Part shown: positions 44,317 to 52,650 of the stretch, piece by piece
Numbering within the stretch: position 1 is the stretch's first letter
Layout of the letters: the number at the start of each line of letters is the position of its first letter
Assembly: GCA_902801515.1 (NCBI GenBank)
Contig: CADCII010000003.1
Span: forward strand, 25,623 to 89,622
Reading direction: 5' to 3'
DNA: 64,000 nt
Source: an uncultured Lachnospiraceae bacterium
Lineage (GTDB): Bacteria; Bacillota; Clostridia; Lachnospirales; Lachnospiraceae
Made by a program: the position numbers and the translations under genes
Notes under the pieces: generated by a model
Database searches by the model: none
The model's input: the letters and a program-made list of their open reading frames with translations, nothing else
Told to the model about the DNA's origin: nothing

Positions 44317-45066
44317 ATGGAGCCTGTTGTAGTCAGAGATGTGGTCCTTGGGGACGGGGTGCCGAAGATCTGTGTGCCGATCGTGGCGCACACGATGGCT
44401 CAGCTGGACGAGGCGATCGACGCCATTGATCCGGCAGACTGTGATCTTGTCGAATTCAGGGCGGATTTTTATTTTGAAGACGACATTCCTGCGCTGAAGA
44501 AGATCAGGCACAGGATGGGAAACTGCCCGGTCATTTTCACGATCCGGACCAAAGAAGAGGGCGGAGAGATTGAGATCGCCGAGGATGAATATGAGGCAAG
44601 GATCCTGGCCGCATCGCCATATATCGATATGGCCGATATCCAGCTTGAGAGGCTTCACATGAAGATGCAGAATGAGATCCTGCACAGCCGGATCATTTCA
44701 AAACTCCACGAGAGAGGAGTCAGGGTAATCTGCTCCTGGCATGACTTTGCAAAGACGCCGGATGCAGGCGATCTGATCCGTAAGATGATGACGATGCAGG
44801 AAGAAGGATGCGACATTTCCAAGATCGCTGTCATGGCGCAGGACAGAGCGGATGTGGCGGAACTGATCTTCGCGTCCCTTGAGATGCTCGATACATACGC
44901 AGACCGTCCGTTCATAACCATGTCCATGGGCAGCCTGGGCAAGATCACAAGGGCGGCCGGTTCATTTACAGGAAGCTGCATCACCTTCGGGATGGCGGGC
45001 ACAGGTTCTGCTCCCGGCCAGATCCCTGCTCCTCAGCTCAGGCAGATGCTGAAGATACTGGCGTGA
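44317..45066 (+). CDS. aroD: Type I 3-dehydroquinate dehydratase
   Basis: 249 residues from ATG 44317 with GGAGG 6 bases upstream; the frame opens at 44266 but the extra 17 residues (Cys-rich) have no ribosome site. TIM-barrel enzyme with the catalytic His in CSWHDFAKTP and the Schiff-base Lys in DISKIAVMAQ, and VEFRADFYF and SMGSLGKITR as substrate loops. It converts 3-dehydroquinate to 3-dehydroshikimate, the step directly before aroE. Confidence 0.93.
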   Translation: MEPVVVRDVVLGDGVPKICVPIVAHTMAQLDEAIDAIDPADCDLVEFRADFYFEDDIPALKKIRHRMGNCPVIFTIRTKEEGGEIEIAEDEYEARILAASPYIDMADIQLERLHMKMQNEILHSRIISKLHERGVRVICSWHDFAKTPDAGDLIRKMMTMQEEGCDISKIAVMAQDRADVAELIFASLEMLDTYADRPFITMSMGSLGKITRAAGSFTGSCITFGMAGTGSAPGQIPAPQLRQMLKILA

Positions 45067-45098
45067 TCCGGGAAAAATATGTTTTTATACTGTTTTCA

Positions 45099-45130
45099 GG
45101 CGACACTTGGCGCAAAGTGTCGTCCTTTTT
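45099..45130 (+). terminator. Rho-independent terminator after aroD
   Basis: CGACACTT (45101-45108) and AAGTGTCG (45115-45122) form a perfect 8-bp stem, followed by CC and a run of T residues. Confidence 0.88.
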
Positions 45131-45246
45131 TTATCACGCACCGCAGGTTGTATTTTGAAAAAAAGCAGCCTCTCCTGTAAACTCATACACATATTCGGGT
45201 TTTCCGGCATCTGCCGGCATCCCCGGCATGAATGAGGTGAAAACGG

Positions 45247-45819
45247 TTGAGTATACTGGAGAGCACGCTGATCGTGGCGGCACTGTTTTTAAATATATTC
45301 TTGATCGGCCAGTATGAAGGCTCCATGGTGCGGCATCTGGAATGGAAGACCATCGCGGTCGTATGCCTGATCGTCGGAGTGTTTGAAACGATATCCATGT
45401 GGATCGGCTATCTGCTGACAAGGATATCCTTCTTTTCTGACAGCCAGTCAGAAGACTTGCAGCAATTCTGCTACTTTGTGGCAGCAGTGCTGTTCCTGAT
45501 GATAGCCGCGTATATGGTCTACAAGGCAGTCCGCAGGACGCCGATCCAGGAACATCTGCGCGAGATCGGCTATAAGAGGATTGCCCGGGAAGTCATCCTG
45601 GTAGCATTGTTTACATTTATGGCCGGCATCGGATGGGGCTTCATAGGCCACAACATTTACATGGCAACCGGCGTAGTCAGCTGCGCGACCATGGCAGCGG
45701 CAGTATGCGGCATCTATTTCGGATACAGCCAGGGGTGCAGACTGCGCTATGCAATCTACGGAATAGGCGGCGGAATGCTCGCATTCGTCGGAGCAGACAT
45801 ACTCGTCCGCTACCTGTAA
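45247..45819 (+). CDS. MntP-like small polytopic membrane protein
   Basis: 190 residues from TTG 45247, with GAGGTGA about 7 bases upstream. Six hydrophobic segments in two sets of three, like manganese exporter MntP (YtaF/YebN): GVFETISMWIGYLLTRI matches the MntP loop between segments. The family's key Asp residues in segment 1 and 4 are not evident (LIVAALFLNIFLIGQ; ALFTFMAGIGWGF), so transport function is uncertain. It is flanked by a terminator upstream and palindromic repeats downstream, thus a single-gene unit. Confidence 0.6.
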   Translation: MSILESTLIVAALFLNIFLIGQYEGSMVRHLEWKTIAVVCLIVGVFETISMWIGYLLTRISFFSDSQSEDLQQFCYFVAAVLFLMIAAYMVYKAVRRTPIQEHLREIGYKRIAREVILVALFTFMAGIGWGFIGHNIYMATGVVSCATMAAAVCGIYFGYSQGCRLRYAIYGIGGGMLAFVGADILVRYL

Positions 45820-45830
45820 GCGCCTGTTGT

Positions 45831-45909
45831 TGAACAAGTGCTTATTGAACAAGTGCCTGTCACCTGTTCAGAACAAGTGCCTGTCACTTGTTCACGTCAC
45901 TTGTTCACA
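45831..45909. repeat. Dispersed palindromic repeat, copy 4
   Basis: Four TGAACAAGTG-type modules and their complements: GAACAAGTG at 45832, 45847 and 45871, TGCCTGTCA cores at two places, and CACTTGTTC near 45886 and 45898. It starts 11 bases after the stop of the MntP-like gene. Confidence 0.75.
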
Positions 45910-45938
45910 GTTTCTTATCCGGATATTCCGGGCTGCAT

Positions 45939-46035
45939 TTGCACAATCCGGTCAGTTTTGATATACTGCAGTAGAAAGGTTTCAAAACGACTACATATAT
46001 AAGCGAATAATATATTACGTAGTTTACAAAACTAC
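45939..46035 (+). promoter_or_regulatory. Promoter and palindromic operator of radical SAM gene
   Basis: TTGCAC (45939-45944), 17 bases, TATACT (45962-45967). Within the leader is a perfect palindrome GTAGTTT-ACA-AAACTAC (46019-46035), and a looser GTAG...CTAC (45971-45994) shares the AAAAC...CTACATA half. This looks like a pair of repressor sites. The leader is about 140 bases long; the rest of the 45910-46117 gap holds nothing else I can support. Confidence 0.6.
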
Positions 46036-46117
46036 ATAAGACTTGCGGTGGTGCTCTTAATTTTTTTATGCGATGTCGGGATTTTGTTCCTGACGGGAGT
46101 GAACAGGAGGTATTGTA

Positions 46118-47554
46118 ATGGCTGATTTTACACATAAGATGGCGAGGCTCGCTTTTTCGAAGGCGATCGATATCATGCTGGGCAGGATTTATAAGGACAG
46201 GCAGAAGGGCATGCTCCAGCTGGTCGATATTGTCGAGAAGTATGTCGGCAATATGTTCTCGGAGGAGTCCTACGCGAAGGTCCGTGCCATGATGACGGAT
46301 CCGAACGAGAAGTGGAATCAGTATCTGAACCGTCTTATTGATGAGCTTGATCCGAACGTGCTGAAGATGACGCTTCTGAATCTTGGATTTGAGGCAATGT
46401 TCCACGGCACTAAGACGATCCGCGCGAACCGCGTCAAGTATGACTGCAATATCCCCTGGCTGATCCTGATGGATCCGACGAGTGCCTGCAATCTGCACTG
46501 TGTGGGATGCTGGGCGGCTGAGTACGGCAATCGCCTGAACCTGAGTTTTGAGGATCTGGACAAGGTCGTTACAGAGGGTAAGGAACTCGGCGTTTACTTC
46601 TACATGTTCACCGGCGGCGAGCCGCTTGTCCGCAAGAATGATATCCTGAAGCTGTGCAGGAAGCATCATGACTGTGCGTTTCATGCATATACCAACGGAA
46701 CGCTGATCGATGATGATTTTGCCGAGGAAGTCCGCAAGGTCGGAAACCTCAGCTTCTCGATCTCGCTCGAAGGGTTCTCTGAAGTAAATGACCTGCGCCG
46801 CGGCGAGGGCGTTTTCGGACGTGTCATGCATGCGATGGATGTCCTGAAGGCGCACGGATGCCTGTTCGGTACTTCGATCGCCTATACGGCTGCCAATCTG
46901 GAAACGGTTACCAGCGATGAGTTCTATGACATGGAGATTGAGAAGGGTGTCCGCTTCAGCTGGTACTTCCATCTGATGCCGGTCGGCATGGATGCGCACC
47001 CGGAACTGATGCCGAGCCCGGAGCAGCGTGAGTATATCTACCACAGGATCCGCGAGGTCCGCGGCCGCACCGGCGGCAAGCAGATCTACGTGATGGACTT
47101 CCAGAATGACGGCGAGTTCGTCGGCGGATGCATCGCAGGCGGAAGAAACTACTTCCACATCAACCCGAACGGAGACGCGGAGCCCTGCGTATTTATCCAT
47201 TACTCAGGCGCAAACATTCACAACAATACGGTTCTGGAGTGCCTGCAGCAGCCGCTGTTCCAGGAATACCGCAACCGTCAGCCGTTCAACAAGAACATGC
47301 TCCGTCCGTGCCCGATGCTGGAGAATCCCGGCATCCTGGTGGATATGGTCAATAAGTCCGGCGCGCACTCCACAGACCTGCAGTCTCCTGAGAGCGCAGA
47401 GCATCTGTGTGCGAAATGCGTTCCCTACGCAAAGGCGTGGAAGCCGGTCGCGGACAAACTGTGGAACGCGACAGAACATAAGGAACACCGTTACGAGAAC
47501 TACAAGGGATGGAAGCCGAAGGAACAGCGCGAAGCAGAGTCCTTATCAAAATAA
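46118..47554 (+). CDS. Radical SAM protein, possibly lipid-modifying
   Basis: 478 residues; AGGAGG upstream. The radical SAM cluster motif is CNLHCVGCW (about residues 127-135), followed by MFTGGEPLVRK and SISLEGFSEVNDLRRG typical of the SAM barrel. The ~110-residue helical N-terminus and Cys-rich C-terminal part (CVFIHYSGANIH..., RPCPMLENPG, HLCAKCVPYAKAW) suggest extra metal-binding ligands. The paired lipid kinase 72 bases downstream and position under one promoter hint at membrane-lipid chemistry (for example radical tail-tail joining), but that is only inference; peptide modification is also possible. Confidence 0.75.
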   Translation: MADFTHKMARLAFSKAIDIMLGRIYKDRQKGMLQLVDIVEKYVGNMFSEESYAKVRAMMTDPNEKWNQYLNRLIDELDPNVLKMTLLNLGFEAMFHGTKTIRANRVKYDCNIPWLILMDPTSACNLHCVGCWAAEYGNRLNLSFEDLDKVVTEGKELGVYFYMFTGGEPLVRKNDILKLCRKHHDCAFHAYTNGTLIDDDFAEEVRKVGNLSFSISLEGFSEVNDLRRGEGVFGRVMHAMDVLKAHGCLFGTSIAYTAANLETVTSDEFYDMEIEKGVRFSWYFHLMPVGMDAHPELMPSPEQREYIYHRIREVRGRTGGKQIYVMDFQNDGEFVGGCIAGGRNYFHINPNGDAEPCVFIHYSGANIHNNTVLECLQQPLFQEYRNRQPFNKNMLRPCPMLENPGILVDMVNKSGAHSTDLQSPESAEHLCAKCVPYAKAWKPVADKLWNATEHKEHRYENYKGWKPKEQREAESLSK

Positions 47555-47626
47555 AACCCAGTCAGCTGGGTCCATTCCTGTACACAGCTCAGTTTCCCTG
47601 CAAGTTTATATGGAGACAACTGCCTG

Positions 47627-48589
47627 ATGAAAAGACTTCTGTTTATTTATAATCCGATGGCCGGAAAGGGCATGATCCGGAACTCTCTTTCATATATACT
47701 GGAAGAGTTTTCCGGCAACGGGTATGAAGTGGTCGTTCATCCAACAGTAGGCGCGAAAGACGCCACCAGAGTGGTGCAGGAGTGCGGAGACTCATTTGAT
47801 ATGATCGTATGCTCAGGAGGCGACGGTACGCTGGATGAGGTCGTGACCGGCATGCAGACCGGCCGGCTCAACGTGCCGCTCGGGTATATCCCGGCCGGGT
47901 CAACGAATGATTACGCCAGCAGCCTGGGCATTCCCATGGAGATGCAGAGGGCAGCCCGCGCCGTCATGAACGGAAGCATATTCTCCTGCGACATAGGCAG
48001 GATGAACGACAGCTACTTCGTGTATGTGGCCGCGTTCGGCGCATTTGTAAATGTGTCCTACGACACGCCTCAGGACATGAAAAACATGCTCGGCCACATG
48101 GCCTACATAGTCCGGGGCATGCAGAGCCTGGCCAGCATCAAGTCCTACCATATGCACTATGAGAGCAAGGAAAGTTCGGGCACCGGCGATTTTGTGCTGG
48201 GCATGATCACGAACTCCAACTCGGTAGGCGGTTTCAAGGGAATCACGGGGCGCGACGTCACGCTGAACGATGGTGTGTTTGAGGTCACGCTGATCCGTAT
48301 GCCGCAGATCCCGGCAGTGGAACTTCCTGCACTTCTTCCCGCGCTCATGGGCGGGACGGAAAATAAAAACCTTGTCACCTTCAAGACCTCCAGGCTGGAG
48401 ATGTGGTTTGACGAGGATATTGCCTGGACAAGAGATGGTGAATACGGCGGAGATCACAGACATCTTGTGATTGAGAATCTCTCAGAAGCTCTCCCGATCA
48501 TCATACCGGATGAAGGGCAGGCGGCGGAGCTGACTGCGCATGACAGAGAGGCGGAACTGAATGATTCCCTGAGGAACCTGAGTATCTGA
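47627..48589 (+). CDS. Diacylglycerol/lipid kinase (DgkB/YegS family)
   Basis: 320 residues. The DAGK catalytic domain begins KRLLFIYNPMAGKGMIRNSL, then VCSGGDGTLDEVVTGM (nucleotide-binding GGDGT) and GYIPAGSTNDYASSLGI. Later GGFKGITGRDVTLNDGVFEV and the end TSRLEMWFDEDIAWTRDGE fit the C-terminal lid. It phosphorylates diacylglycerol or a related lipid with ATP at the inner membrane face, recycling lipids from teichoic-acid or glycolipid turnover. It lies downstream of the radical SAM gene and is closed by a terminator. Confidence 0.9.
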   Translation: MKRLLFIYNPMAGKGMIRNSLSYILEEFSGNGYEVVVHPTVGAKDATRVVQECGDSFDMIVCSGGDGTLDEVVTGMQTGRLNVPLGYIPAGSTNDYASSLGIPMEMQRAARAVMNGSIFSCDIGRMNDSYFVYVAAFGAFVNVSYDTPQDMKNMLGHMAYIVRGMQSLASIKSYHMHYESKESSGTGDFVLGMITNSNSVGGFKGITGRDVTLNDGVFEVTLIRMPQIPAVELPALLPALMGGTENKNLVTFKTSRLEMWFDEDIAWTRDGEYGGDHRHLVIENLSEALPIIIPDEGQAAELTAHDREAELNDSLRNLSI

Positions 48590-48616
48590 CCCTGAGATAA
48601 GAATAATAGTCTGATG

Positions 48617-48659
48617 AAAAGGGTATCTTCCCGCGCGGGAGGATGCCCTTTACTTTTTT
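48617..48659 (+). terminator. Rho-independent terminator after lipid kinase
   Basis: AAAGGGTATCTTCCCGC and GCGGGAGGATGCCCTTT form a 17-bp stem (with G-T pairs) followed by ACTTTTTTG. Confidence 0.9.
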
Positions 48660-48700
48660 GCTCTCGAATATCAAATTATTGCTTTGTTTCTGTGAATGGA

Positions 48701-48729
48701 TTGAAATGACAGTTTTTTTGATTTAAAAT
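48701..48729 (+). promoter_or_regulatory. Promoter of xylB operon
   Basis: TTGAAA (48701-48706), 17 bases, TAAAAT (48724-48729), about 50 bases before the xylB start, in an AT-rich stretch that follows a terminator. Confidence 0.65.
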
Positions 48730-48780
48730 TATTGTGATTTACTACTGTTTAAACAAATGCAGTACAGAAAGGAGCATACA

Positions 48781-50259
48781 ATGCTTTATATCGGAGTAGA
48801 TCTCGGTACTTCAGCGGTCAAGCTTCTGCTGATGGATTCCGAGGGGGAGATCGTTAAGATCGTCTCTAAAGAGTATGGCCTGTCATTTCCTCACCCGGGC
48901 TGGTCGGAGCAGGAACCGCTCGACTGGTATGAGCAGTCTATTGCCGGACTGAAGGAACTTCTGGAAGGGCAGGACAAGAGCCAGGTTGCCGGCATCTCAT
49001 TCGGAGGCCAGATGCACGGACTGGTCATACTGGACAAGGATGACAACGTGATCCGTCCTGCGATCCTGTGGAATGACGGAAGGACGACGGAGGAGACTGA
49101 TTACCTGAATCAGGTGATCGGGAAAGATGTTCTTGAGAAATATACGGCAAACATTGCCTATGCGGGATTCACTGCGCCGAAGATTCTGTGGGTGAAGAAA
49201 AATGAACCGGAGAATTTCGCAAGAATTGCAAAGATCATGCTCCCGAAGGACTATCTGGCCTACAGACTGAGCGGAACGAACTGTACCGATTACTCCGATG
49301 CGTCCGGCATGCTCCTTCTGGATGTTGAGAATAAGTGCTGGTCGAAGGAAATGTGTGATATCTGCGGCATTACGCAGGACATGCTTCCGAAACTTTATGA
49401 GAGCTATGAGAAGGTAGGAACACTCAAGAGCGAGATCGCGCAGGAACTGGGGCTGTCTGATAATGTCGTCATCGCCGCAGGCGGCGGAGACAATGCCGCG
49501 TCCGCAGTCGGTACCGGAACTGTCGGAGAGGGCAAGTGCAATATCTCCCTCGGAACATCCGGCACACTGTTCATTTCCGCAGATCATTTCGTCAGCACGA
49601 AGGGACAGACTGCTCTTCACAGCTTTGCCCATTCGGACGGCTACTTCCACCTGATGGGCTGCATGCTCTCAGCCGCAAGCTGCAACAAGTGGTGGAACGA
49701 GGAGATCCTTCACACGAAGGATTATGCTGCTGAGCAGGAAGGGATCACAGAGGATAAGCTGGGTGAGAACCATGTATTCTATCTGCCTTATCTGATGGGC
49801 GAGAGAAGCCCGCTGAATGATCCGCTGGCAAGAGGAACCTTTGTCGGCATGACAATGGATTCCAGCAGGACCGACATGACACAGGCTGTTCTGGAAGGAG
49901 TTGCTTTCGGACTCAGGGATTCCCTGGAAGTCGCTAAGTCACTCGGTATCAATGTAACCAAGAGTACCATCGTCGGCGGCGGAGCGAAGAGCCCGCTCTG
50001 GAGAAAGATGGTCTGCAACATCCTCGGGATCCGTCTTGAGTTCCCGAAGAGTGAAGAAGGTCCGTCCATGGGCGGTGCCATGCTTGCAGCGGTTGCGTGC
50101 GGTGAATTCCCGGATGTCAAGACGGCATGCGAGAAGATCGTCAAGGTGACAGGATATGAAGATCCGGATCCGGTTCTTACCGCGAAGTATGAGAAGAGGT
50201 ATCAGCAGTTCAGGAAGATCTATCCGGCTCTGAAGGAAGTCTTCCCGCAGATCCAGTGA
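48781..50259 (+). CDS. xylB: Xylulokinase
   Basis: 492 residues from ATG 48781 (MLYIGVDLGTSAVKLLLM) with AAAGGAG 8 bases upstream; an in-frame ATG at 48757 has no ribosome site. FGGY carbohydrate-kinase fold: GVDLGTSAVK, SFGGQMHGLVILD (substrate loop of xylulokinases), WNDGRTTEE, CTDYSDASGMLLLD, then the ATPase part AAGGGDNAASAVGTG and GVAFGLRDSLE with VGGGAKSPLWRKM. It phosphorylates D-xylulose (possibly another ketose) with ATP. The SFGGQMHG motif supports xylulokinase. It leads the operon with DUF4867 and a FucI-family isomerase. Confidence 0.9.
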   Translation: MLYIGVDLGTSAVKLLLMDSEGEIVKIVSKEYGLSFPHPGWSEQEPLDWYEQSIAGLKELLEGQDKSQVAGISFGGQMHGLVILDKDDNVIRPAILWNDGRTTEETDYLNQVIGKDVLEKYTANIAYAGFTAPKILWVKKNEPENFARIAKIMLPKDYLAYRLSGTNCTDYSDASGMLLLDVENKCWSKEMCDICGITQDMLPKLYESYEKVGTLKSEIAQELGLSDNVVIAAGGGDNAASAVGTGTVGEGKCNISLGTSGTLFISADHFVSTKGQTALHSFAHSDGYFHLMGCMLSAASCNKWWNEEILHTKDYAAEQEGITEDKLGENHVFYLPYLMGERSPLNDPLARGTFVGMTMDSSRTDMTQAVLEGVAFGLRDSLEVAKSLGINVTKSTIVGGGAKSPLWRKMVCNILGIRLEFPKSEEGPSMGGAMLAAVACGEFPDVKTACEKIVKVTGYEDPDPVLTAKYEKRYQQFRKIYPALKEVFPQIQ

Positions 50260-50276
50260 TAAGAGGAGGTATGATC

Positions 50277-50894
50277 ATGAAGATCTATCAGGTAACAGAT
50301 CCCGAATTCAGAGAGTACGGACGGATCATTAAAGGGATCGATTTCAGCGAACTTCTGGAAGGGATGGAGAAAACACCCTGCCCGGACGATGTTGTATATG
50401 TCGCCAGCGATCCCGAGCTGGAGAAGATTCCGGTATGCGATGACCTGCGGAGAGTGACGTACGGCGAACTTCCGGTCCAGGTCGGCTACTGCAACGGCCA
50501 CAACCACAAGCTGAATGCCCTGGAGTATCACAGAAGTTCCGAGATCAATATCGGAGCAACTGATTTCTATCTGATCCTGGGCCGCCAGGCGGATGTGACG
50601 GACGAGTACACATTTGACACGTCAACCTGCAAGGTGTTCTACGCTCCGAAGGGAACAGCAGTGGAAGTCTTCGCGACTTCTCTTCATTACGCACCGTGCA
50701 ATACCGGGGATAATGGTTTCCGCGTAGTCATCGTTCTTCCGAGAGGAACAAACTATGACCTTGAGGAAGCGCACGCAGGCGGCGAGGATGCTCATCTGAC
50801 CGCCAAGAACAAATGGCTGATCGGACATCCGGAGGGAGGTCTTCCGGAGGGAAGCCCGCTGGGACTGATCGGAGAGAATATTACCATTGACTGA
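50277..50894 (+). CDS. DUF4867 family protein
   Basis: 205 residues from ATG 50277 (MKIYQVTDPEF...), 6 bases after GAGGAGGT. Cupin-like fold is suggested by YCNGHNHKLNALEYHRSSEINIGATDFYLILG, which holds His and Glu residues spaced like metal ligands, and by VFYAPKGTAVEVFATSLHYAP. DUF4867 proteins usually sit beside sugar kinases and FucI-family isomerases and may be sugar mutarotase or isomerase-like (recollection; unproved). It starts after xylB and precedes the isomerase gene by 113 bases. Confidence 0.8.
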   Translation: MKIYQVTDPEFREYGRIIKGIDFSELLEGMEKTPCPDDVVYVASDPELEKIPVCDDLRRVTYGELPVQVGYCNGHNHKLNALEYHRSSEINIGATDFYLILGRQADVTDEYTFDTSTCKVFYAPKGTAVEVFATSLHYAPCNTGDNGFRVVIVLPRGTNYDLEEAHAGGEDAHLTAKNKWLIGHPEGGLPEGSPLGLIGENITID

Positions 50895-51007
50895 AGCGCA
50901 GCGAAGACGCGCAGCGGATATAAGATATGCATGTGACACCGCGGCTGTGGAACGTACAGGCGGTGAAAACATAGAGAAACAATTATCATTTCACAGGAGG
51001 AGAAAAC

Positions 51008-52498
51008 ATGTTTAACAACATCCCGAAAGCAAAGGTTGGTATCGTTGCTGTGAGCCGTGACTGCTTCCCGGCATCGCTTGCGATCAACAGAAGAAAAGCC
51101 CTCATAGATGCGTATACCGCAAAATATGACAAGGATGACATCTACGAGTGTCCGGTATGTATCATCGAGAGTGAGATCCATATGGTTGAGGCTCTTGAAG
51201 ATGTGAAGAAGGCGGGCTGCAATGCACTGGTAGTCTATCTTGGAAACTTCGGACCGGAGATCTCCGAGACACTGCTTGTAAAGCATTTTGAAGGACCGAA
51301 GATGTTCTGCGCAGCTGCAGAGGAGACCCAGGGCGATCTGTGTGACGGCCGCGGCGATGCTTACTGCGGTATGCTGAATGCCAGCTACAACCTGAGACTT
51401 CGCAGCGTAAAGGCTTATATTCCGGAGTATCCGGTCGGAACAGCTGCTGAGTGCGCTGACATGATCCATGAGTTCCTTCCGATCGCACGCGCTGTCTACG
51501 GCCTGTCCAGACTGAAACTCATCACTTTCGGACCGAGACCGAACAACTTCCTTGCATGCAACGCTCCGATCCAGCAGCTCTACAACCTCGGAGTAGAGGT
51601 TGAGGAAAACTCTGAGCTTGACCTGTTTGAATCCTTCAATAAGCATGCCGATGATCCGAGGATCCCGGAAGTGATCGCGGATATGGAGAAGGAACTGGGC
51701 GAAGGCAACAAGAAGCCGGAAGTCCTCGGAAAGCTTGCGCAGTATGAGCTGACTCTGCTTGACTGGGTTGAGGCTCACAAGGGATACAGAGATTATGTCT
51801 GCATCGCAGGAAAGTGCTGGCCGGCATTCCAGACTCAGTTCGGATTTGTTCCGTGCTACGTCAACAGCCGCCTGACCGGAAGACTCGGAATCCCGGTATC
51901 CTGTGAAGTAGACGTATACGGCGCTCTGTCCGAATTCATCGGAACCTGCATCGCCGGCGAGGAAGTTACCCTGCTTGACATCAACAACTCCGTACCGGAT
52001 GACATGTACGAAGAGTCCATCAAGGGCCAGTTCGATTACAAGCATACCGATACATTCATGGGCTTCCACTGCGGCAATACCTGCTCCACCAGACTGGTGA
52101 AGGGCGAGATGAAGTATCAGAGAATCATGGCAAGGAACCTGCCGGTCGAGGTCACCAACGGAACCCTCGAAGGCGATATCCAGCCGGGCGAGATCACATT
52201 CTACCGCCTGCAGAGCACGTCGGACAACATCCTTCGCGCATATGTGGCAGAAGGCGAGATCCTTCCGGTCGCTACCAGATCCTTCGGCGGCATCGGCGTA
52301 TTTGCAATCAAGGAGATGGGACGTTTCTACCGCCATGTCCTGATCGAGAAGGGTTATCCGCATCACGGAGCAGTCGCGTTCGGACACTACGGCAAGGCTC
52401 TGTTTGAAGTCTTCAAGTATATCGGAGTCGCACAGGACGAGATCGGCTGGAACCAGCCGGCAGCTCTGCCCTACAAGAGTGAGAATCCCTTCGCATGA
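51008..52498 (+). CDS. L-fucose/L-arabinose isomerase family protein
   Basis: 496 residues; GGAGGAG upstream. The FucI/AraA fold is seen from GIVAVSRDCFPASLA, VVYLGNFGPEIS, ITFGPRPNNFL and FGFVPCYVNSRLTGRLGIPVSCEVDVYGAL (metal-binding Glu and Asp region) and the end HHGAVAFGHYGKALFEVFKYIG (catalytic His). Mn2+-dependent aldose-ketose isomerisation is expected. Its actual sugar is unknown; beside a xylulokinase it could convert D-xylose, D-arabinose or L-fucose. No xylA-type xylose isomerase occurs in the window. A terminator follows. Confidence 0.85.
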   Translation: MFNNIPKAKVGIVAVSRDCFPASLAINRRKALIDAYTAKYDKDDIYECPVCIIESEIHMVEALEDVKKAGCNALVVYLGNFGPEISETLLVKHFEGPKMFCAAAEETQGDLCDGRGDAYCGMLNASYNLRLRSVKAYIPEYPVGTAAECADMIHEFLPIARAVYGLSRLKLITFGPRPNNFLACNAPIQQLYNLGVEVEENSELDLFESFNKHADDPRIPEVIADMEKELGEGNKKPEVLGKLAQYELTLLDWVEAHKGYRDYVCIAGKCWPAFQTQFGFVPCYVNSRLTGRLGIPVSCEVDVYGALSEFIGTCIAGEEVTLLDINNSVPDDMYEESIKGQFDYKHTDTFMGFHCGNTCSTRLVKGEMKYQRIMARNLPVEVTNGTLEGDIQPGEITFYRLQSTSDNILRAYVAEGEILPVATRSFGGIGVFAIKEMGRFYRHVLIEKGYPHHGAVAFGHYGKALFEVFKYIGVAQDEIGWNQPAALPYKSENPFA

Positions 52499-52555
52499 TT
52501 AATACTGTTCCTGCGGCAGGAACTATGATAAAATAACTGCAGCCGGGATAACAGG

Positions 52556-52588
52556 CGCCTGCCCGTGTGTACCACGGGCAGGCGTTTT
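52556..52588 (+). terminator. Rho-independent terminator after isomerase
   Basis: Perfect 12-bp stem CGCCTGCCCGTG / CACGGGCAGGCG with a short loop, then TTTTAA. Confidence 0.9.
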
Positions 52589-52650
52589 AATACGGCACTA
52601 AGCGGTCTGCCTGGCAGATCTGATCACAAGAGAACAGGAGGAGAACAGAC

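Noticed and set aside
45831-45909. Repeat copy 4 as a transcription terminator
   Set aside because: It can fold, but there is no T tract and the modules are arranged in both orientations as in the other copies.
45905-47200. 431-residue antisense ORF opposite the radical SAM gene
   Set aside because: Covers the + strand promoter and gene start; sequence is a codon-bias shadow.
50792-52387. 531-residue antisense ORF opposite the FucI-family isomerase
   Set aside because: No motif, no ribosome site, opposite a well-supported gene.
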